Shown here in pieces: positions 60,328 through 64,000 of a stretch of 64,000 nucleotides of DNA; positions within the stretch are counted from its first letter, which is position 1, and each line of letters starts with the position of its first letter. Below the pieces are notes generated by a model. That model worked only from the letters and a program-made list of their open reading frames with translations, had not been told where the DNA came from and made no database searches. The stretch is taken from NCBI GenBank assembly GCA_911728435.2, contig OU452198.1, forward strand, positions 124,001-188,000, read 5' to 3'. The position numbers and the translations under genes were made by a program. Source of the stretch: Apoderus coryli. Taxonomy: Eukaryota > Arthropoda > Insecta > Coleoptera > Attelabidae.

Positions 60328-60548
60328 AATAACTAAAGAAAATCCCAGTCACAACCTCAACAAAATTTATCTTGTTTGTTAATGTGATAACATGTAATTT
60401 TTAGAACCTTTTTGAAGTAACCGATGTGTTTGCAGTAAAGTTGGCATATCTGATGGATCTGATTATGCCAATTTGAGGGCGAAACATGTAATCCAATTTT
60501 AAATCAATTTTGTTGAGGTTGTGACTGGAATTTTCTTTAGTTATTTTT
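60328..60548. mobile_element. Foldback element, about 220 bp, carrying a hammerhead-like motif
   Basis: About 40 bp at the left (AACTAAAGAAAATCCCAGTC, then ACAACCTCAACAAAATT) reappear inverted at 60505-60546 with one or two differences. The middle contains the motif at 60455-60494. Non-coding. Confidence 0.75.
60455..60494 (+). ncRNA. Hammerhead-like motif with a mutated core (probably inactive)
   Basis: GGAT (60455-60458), CTGATTA (60459-60465), stem II TGCC...GGGC (60466-60480), GAAA (60481-60484), a short stem III CATGTA, then ATCC (60491-60494), which pairs with GGAT. The core differs from CTGATGA at one position, the G known as G8, which is catalytic. The fold is conserved but cleavage is not expected. 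Confidence 0.5.
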
Positions 60549-61485
60549 TAACTAAAACAGTAGTTAATTTTCTTGGAATGGAAAATGCTTATTCATAATT
60601 ATGTACAGGTCATGCATTGGGATCTGCTGTTCTACTTGTGAAATCTGGAGAAGACTTATTGACATCAAAGAAGCATGCCAGTTGGAAGTCTCCAACGGTT
60701 GTTTAAGGCTATGTTGACAAATCCATCGCACAAAGGACATAGATCTAATTCTGCATGACCCGAGTCAACTCTAGCAGTGACTCAATAAATCCTTATTGAG
60801 TTAACATCTAATGAAAACTTGCTTCGGTCAACCTTTAGAAATAAAGCCCCATCCACAATTGTGTTGTGCATTAGTGAGTGATGACTCCCATCAAAGTCGC
60901 CGTCGTCAACAAAAATCTGTTGTGATTCCAAAAAAAAATCGATGAAAGAACAATATCGACATGTGTGTGGCAGTGACATAGAAGCATCCCTTGGCATATT
61001 GCAGATTCCATCTGAGTGAAAAAAATATTTTGAAAACGAATACGTACGTAAAGAAACCGTAAATGCGAGCGAATATTTTGAATAAATTGTCGAGCATCAT
61101 CTTAAACATATCAAAACGTCTGCATATGCACGCATTCGCTATACATAATTCATCAAATACTGAATAACGTAAACTACCTAAATCAATTTTACCTTTAACA
61201 CCATTTTATTAAATATTCAACAATTGTACAGATTAACATCATTGGAAAATTCTATTAAACATGAATGTACTATTGGCGAACAGGATGGAGAAATTGATTT
61301 GTAAATGATAAATTAGTTAATTTGATTTTACAAATCTAACTGTATGGGGTTAACCGATAGTTGAACTATGCAAATTAACATTAGATGAGAAAGGCCAGTG
61401 GGTGTGGTCAGGAAATAATATTAGGCAGTACTTTGGAGCAATCTTGTCTTGATTACAATTCAATAAAAGAATAAACAAAACCTAC
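60549..61485. other. No gene seen
   Basis: AT-rich. Overlapping ORFs at 60782-61109 have no recognisable features. Confidence 0.5.
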
Positions 61486-62700
61486 ATAGATAGATAGATA
61501 GTTTATTACAATATTCGAAAAATACAGTTTGTCAATATTAATATAATATTTGCAATACAACACAAATATAAATTATACAAAAATATATACGACAATATAC
61601 AACAATTAGGACAATAATGCACAACAAAACAACGCAATATTGCCAACAATAGAAACAAGAACTCTACAACCAATCACTCTCAAGAAATTCATCAACTGAG
61701 TAAAAACAGTGCTTTAACAAATATGTCTTTATTTTAGTTTTAAATCATTTGTAGTTAAACGAGCGAATCTGATTCGGTAGCTTATTATAAAATTTGTAAT
61801 TAAGAGAGTTATTTTTAGATTTTGTTAGTCTATATTTTGGAATGATCAACAATACTTATAAAGAACACAGAACAACATTTAAATGTAAATAACCTGACAT
61901 GGCAAATAATATGCACAAAAAAAGAGAAAAAAAAACAAACACAAGCACTGTTAGCTTAAGAATTAAAAAACATTATATTTGATCAGGTATGTTATTAAAA
62001 ACATAAGAACCTGCAGATATAGGCGACTTCCTGAACATTGTAAGATTATATTTACCGACGTAAATGTCTCTATTTCTGGTTGAGTAGTTAAGAGTAGGTA
62101 GGTCTTTTTAACTCAGTCGAAACACATGAAGCCCTATTTTATATATATACACACAGGAATATATTATGTTTTCTAAACGTTTATCTACATGATTCCAAAT
62201 GTTTCAAATTAAAAATAATTCGTACAATTCTCTTCTGCAGAACAAACACACATTGTACATCCACACTCTGACCCCACGCAATAACACCATACGACAATCA
62301 CAATCTGGAGTATGAAAGTGCATAATAAACACACAAAAGAGCCCCTGTATTTAAAGTATTCCTAAGCACCGACACATCAAAGCACGCGCGGCTAAGCTCC
62401 GAACACAGTTGACCTATATGCTGAGATCAACTTAGGTTGTTTTCGTCCAACAATATACCCAGGAATTTTGATTTTTCAGTTCTTTTTATAGGATGTGAGT
62501 TTAGGTGTAAATTTAAGTCGAATGTAATATTTCTGAACATAATGTAAGATTTGTGAATTGTTACCTTATGTAACAAGCAATGCAAAAAAAGCCTCCCGCC
62601 AGGGAATTCGCGGGCATCTGGTGTTGGTAATAGGATATGATGGAGTTGTTGCTTCTCGTCCGGCCATCGTTTGGGAATTGTTTCACCAGGCATATTGCTT
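61486..62700 (-). mobile_element. LINE 3' end with (TATC)n tail, decayed
   Basis: On the minus strand, about 62560-62430 reads MFRNITFDLNLHL, then EKSKFLGILLDE, the RT thumb-side block 'FLGIxLD'. About 61830-61680 gives YKFYNKLPNQIRSF, then KTYLLKHCFYSVDEFLESDW, the typical LINE C-terminus (LFNKLPxxIK ... FKxxLKxxLxxxxFYSVxEFL). A stop lies between them. The element ends ATAAAC(TATC)n at 61486-61506. Sequence from about 61835 to 62425 is too decayed to read. Confidence 0.78.
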
Positions 62701-63956
62701 GCTCACACTAGATGTCGCCGAAAACATCTTGTTATAATGCAAGATGTTTTTCTGCGTTGTTTCGTTGATGAGACTGTGATGCAGAAATCACAGTTCACCC
62801 TACAAGACCCGATTGAGATTTTTAAAATTTTTCTCTTAACTCTTAAAATTTATAATAATTATTATCATCTAAAAATCGGTTTTACCAAAAAGATTAATTA
62901 AAATGATGTGTGGTTAACAAATTCCAGTGCAGTGGAACATCATTTACTCATTCTGATTAAACTCTAACACACCACCTAAAATCACCAATCAACAAGCATA
63001 ATATAGATATTTCGGAATAGGCATACCCATAATATGATATATAGGAATGTATGAAAACGTTATTAATCCCCTGGAGGGATGATGGTGACCATAATGCAGA
63101 ATGAGAATAACCTGTCCAATGCCTGCGAACTACAAATACACCAATAAATACGACCTTGTGGTCGACAGACACAGTGACTGTCTCTCTCGCCCCAGCCGAC
63201 GCGGGTAATCTCTGTAAAACCGCAATTCGATATACGCGTAAATGGCTTATTATATCCTCTAAATAGCCAGCCAGCCGATACCGGTTATTCACAATTGTGT
63301 GGGTCCGGACATGATTTAGATTAAAACAGTTTGTGCAGTTTGTAACATTCAGTTTGCTGGAACTTTGATGTGGCCTGGTCAGCCCAGCATCAGTCCACGG
63401 AATCAAGAAAATTGTGAAATGAACAACTTTCAGATGCGAAAGCTGAATTCAGTCAAAGCGAGCTCCAACACTATTCCATTTAAGACTGGATCTATAATAG
63501 ACGATATGTCCCCACAAAAGGAACAGTGTGTGAATTTGTAGTAGGTTGGTATATTTCTGCTATATTGAGCTACGTAAAAATATTAATAAAACGGCTAATG
63601 ATCATTTTTATAGCAATGTTTTACGATCCTATATTAAAAATTGTCACACAGATAATGTTGCACAATCCCATATCATAACAATGCGGGTTCCATTCGTATA
63701 TCTCGGTGTAATATGGATTCGGTAACACCTCTTACAAGCATTACAACTCTATTATACGTTATGTTAGGTATTATTAGGAAAATTTATTGTCTCATATCGG
63801 CCAACCGGACGGAAATCAAAACGACTTAGTCATTGGCGTGCGATAACATTTAGCAGAAGAATTCATATATATGCAATTGTTTTATATAATATATAGAAAA
63901 TAGATTTCTCCAGCAAACAACTAATTTTATATTTTTATTCAGAATAAAATATGTTA
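62701..63956. other. No gene seen
   Basis: A minus-strand ORF of 149 codons at 62957-63406 has no domain, odd composition and no splice signals, and I do not call it. The rest is AT-rich spacer. Confidence 0.45.
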
Positions 63957-64000
63957 ATATAGGGTGGTCTATCAAAAATTTACCGTTACCTTCATTTCCT
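63957..64000 (+). mobile_element. Mariner-type terminus at the window edge
   Basis: TATAGGGTGGTCTATCAAAAA resembles the CAGGGTGGTCCAACGAAAA start of the DD41D element and other mariner-related ends. The element would continue beyond the window. Confidence 0.4.

Noticed and set aside
62957..63406. 149-codon minus-strand ORF
   Set aside because: No domain, no protein-like motif order and no splice signals; probably chance in a GC-richer patch.
1..64000. tRNA, rRNA or CRISPR features
   Set aside because: Reading for T-loop-like GGTTCRA boxes gave only hits inside mobile repeats without cloverleaf partners. No direct-repeat/spacer array with CRISPR spacing exists.

Overview
The window looks like AT-rich nuclear DNA from an insect. 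The evidence is Jockey-type LINEs with (TTA)n tails, mariner/IS630-Tc1-mariner transposases, hAT elements, foldback MITEs, long tandem repeats, and a gene with an ordinary GT-AG intron. I cannot name the species or the order. There are no bacterial operons, no CRISPR array, and no rRNA or tRNA gene that I could find.

Only one host-type gene is well supported: a two-exon gene on the minus strand (50421-54374). Its predicted product is a 936-residue protein with two sets of internal repeats of opposite charge. I do not recognise its family. Two short unrecognised minus-strand ORFs (19291-19521 and about 37393-37680) and one plus-strand ORF (7969-8151) may be exon or element relics.

The rest is layered mobile DNA. 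1-4.3 kb: LINE and hAT relics, including a LINE inside a hAT and an apparent inverted LINE junction. 6-9.5 kb: a hammerhead-like motif, hairpins, a foldback element and a decayed transposase. 9.5-18.2 kb: three 1.6-1.9 kb solo-LTR-like insertions (TG...CA ends); the first splits the transposase relic. 21.5-25.6 kb: a foldback end, two LINE RNase H relics and a 5'-truncated LINE. 26.3-32.5 kb: a run of MITEs, including a hAT MITE with an exact 8-bp duplication and a Helentron-like element with a (GTCT)n tract and a higher-order repeat. It ends with a Ty3/gypsy primer-binding site and a decayed DD34D mariner. 36-38.3 kb: a foldback element with a 65-bp tandem repeat and a LINE relic.

38.9-45 kb is an eight-copy tandem array with a repeat of about 494 bp. 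It is interrupted by an apparently intact DD41D mariner-type transposon with 344-bp inverted repeats and a 357-codon transposase. 46.8-50.1 kb holds LINE and transposase relics and the best hammerhead ribozyme candidate (47576-47638). Downstream of the gene are another LINE (55.0-56.4 kb), two more hammerhead-like motifs (58.5 and 60.5 kb), a mariner N-terminal relic and a LINE 3' end with a (TATC)n tail (61.5-62.7 kb).

The observations most worth following are the four hammerhead-like motifs (one with every core nucleotide conserved), the young DD41D transposon with unusually long inverted repeats, the dimeric pattern inside the 494-bp array, and the repeat-rich host gene.
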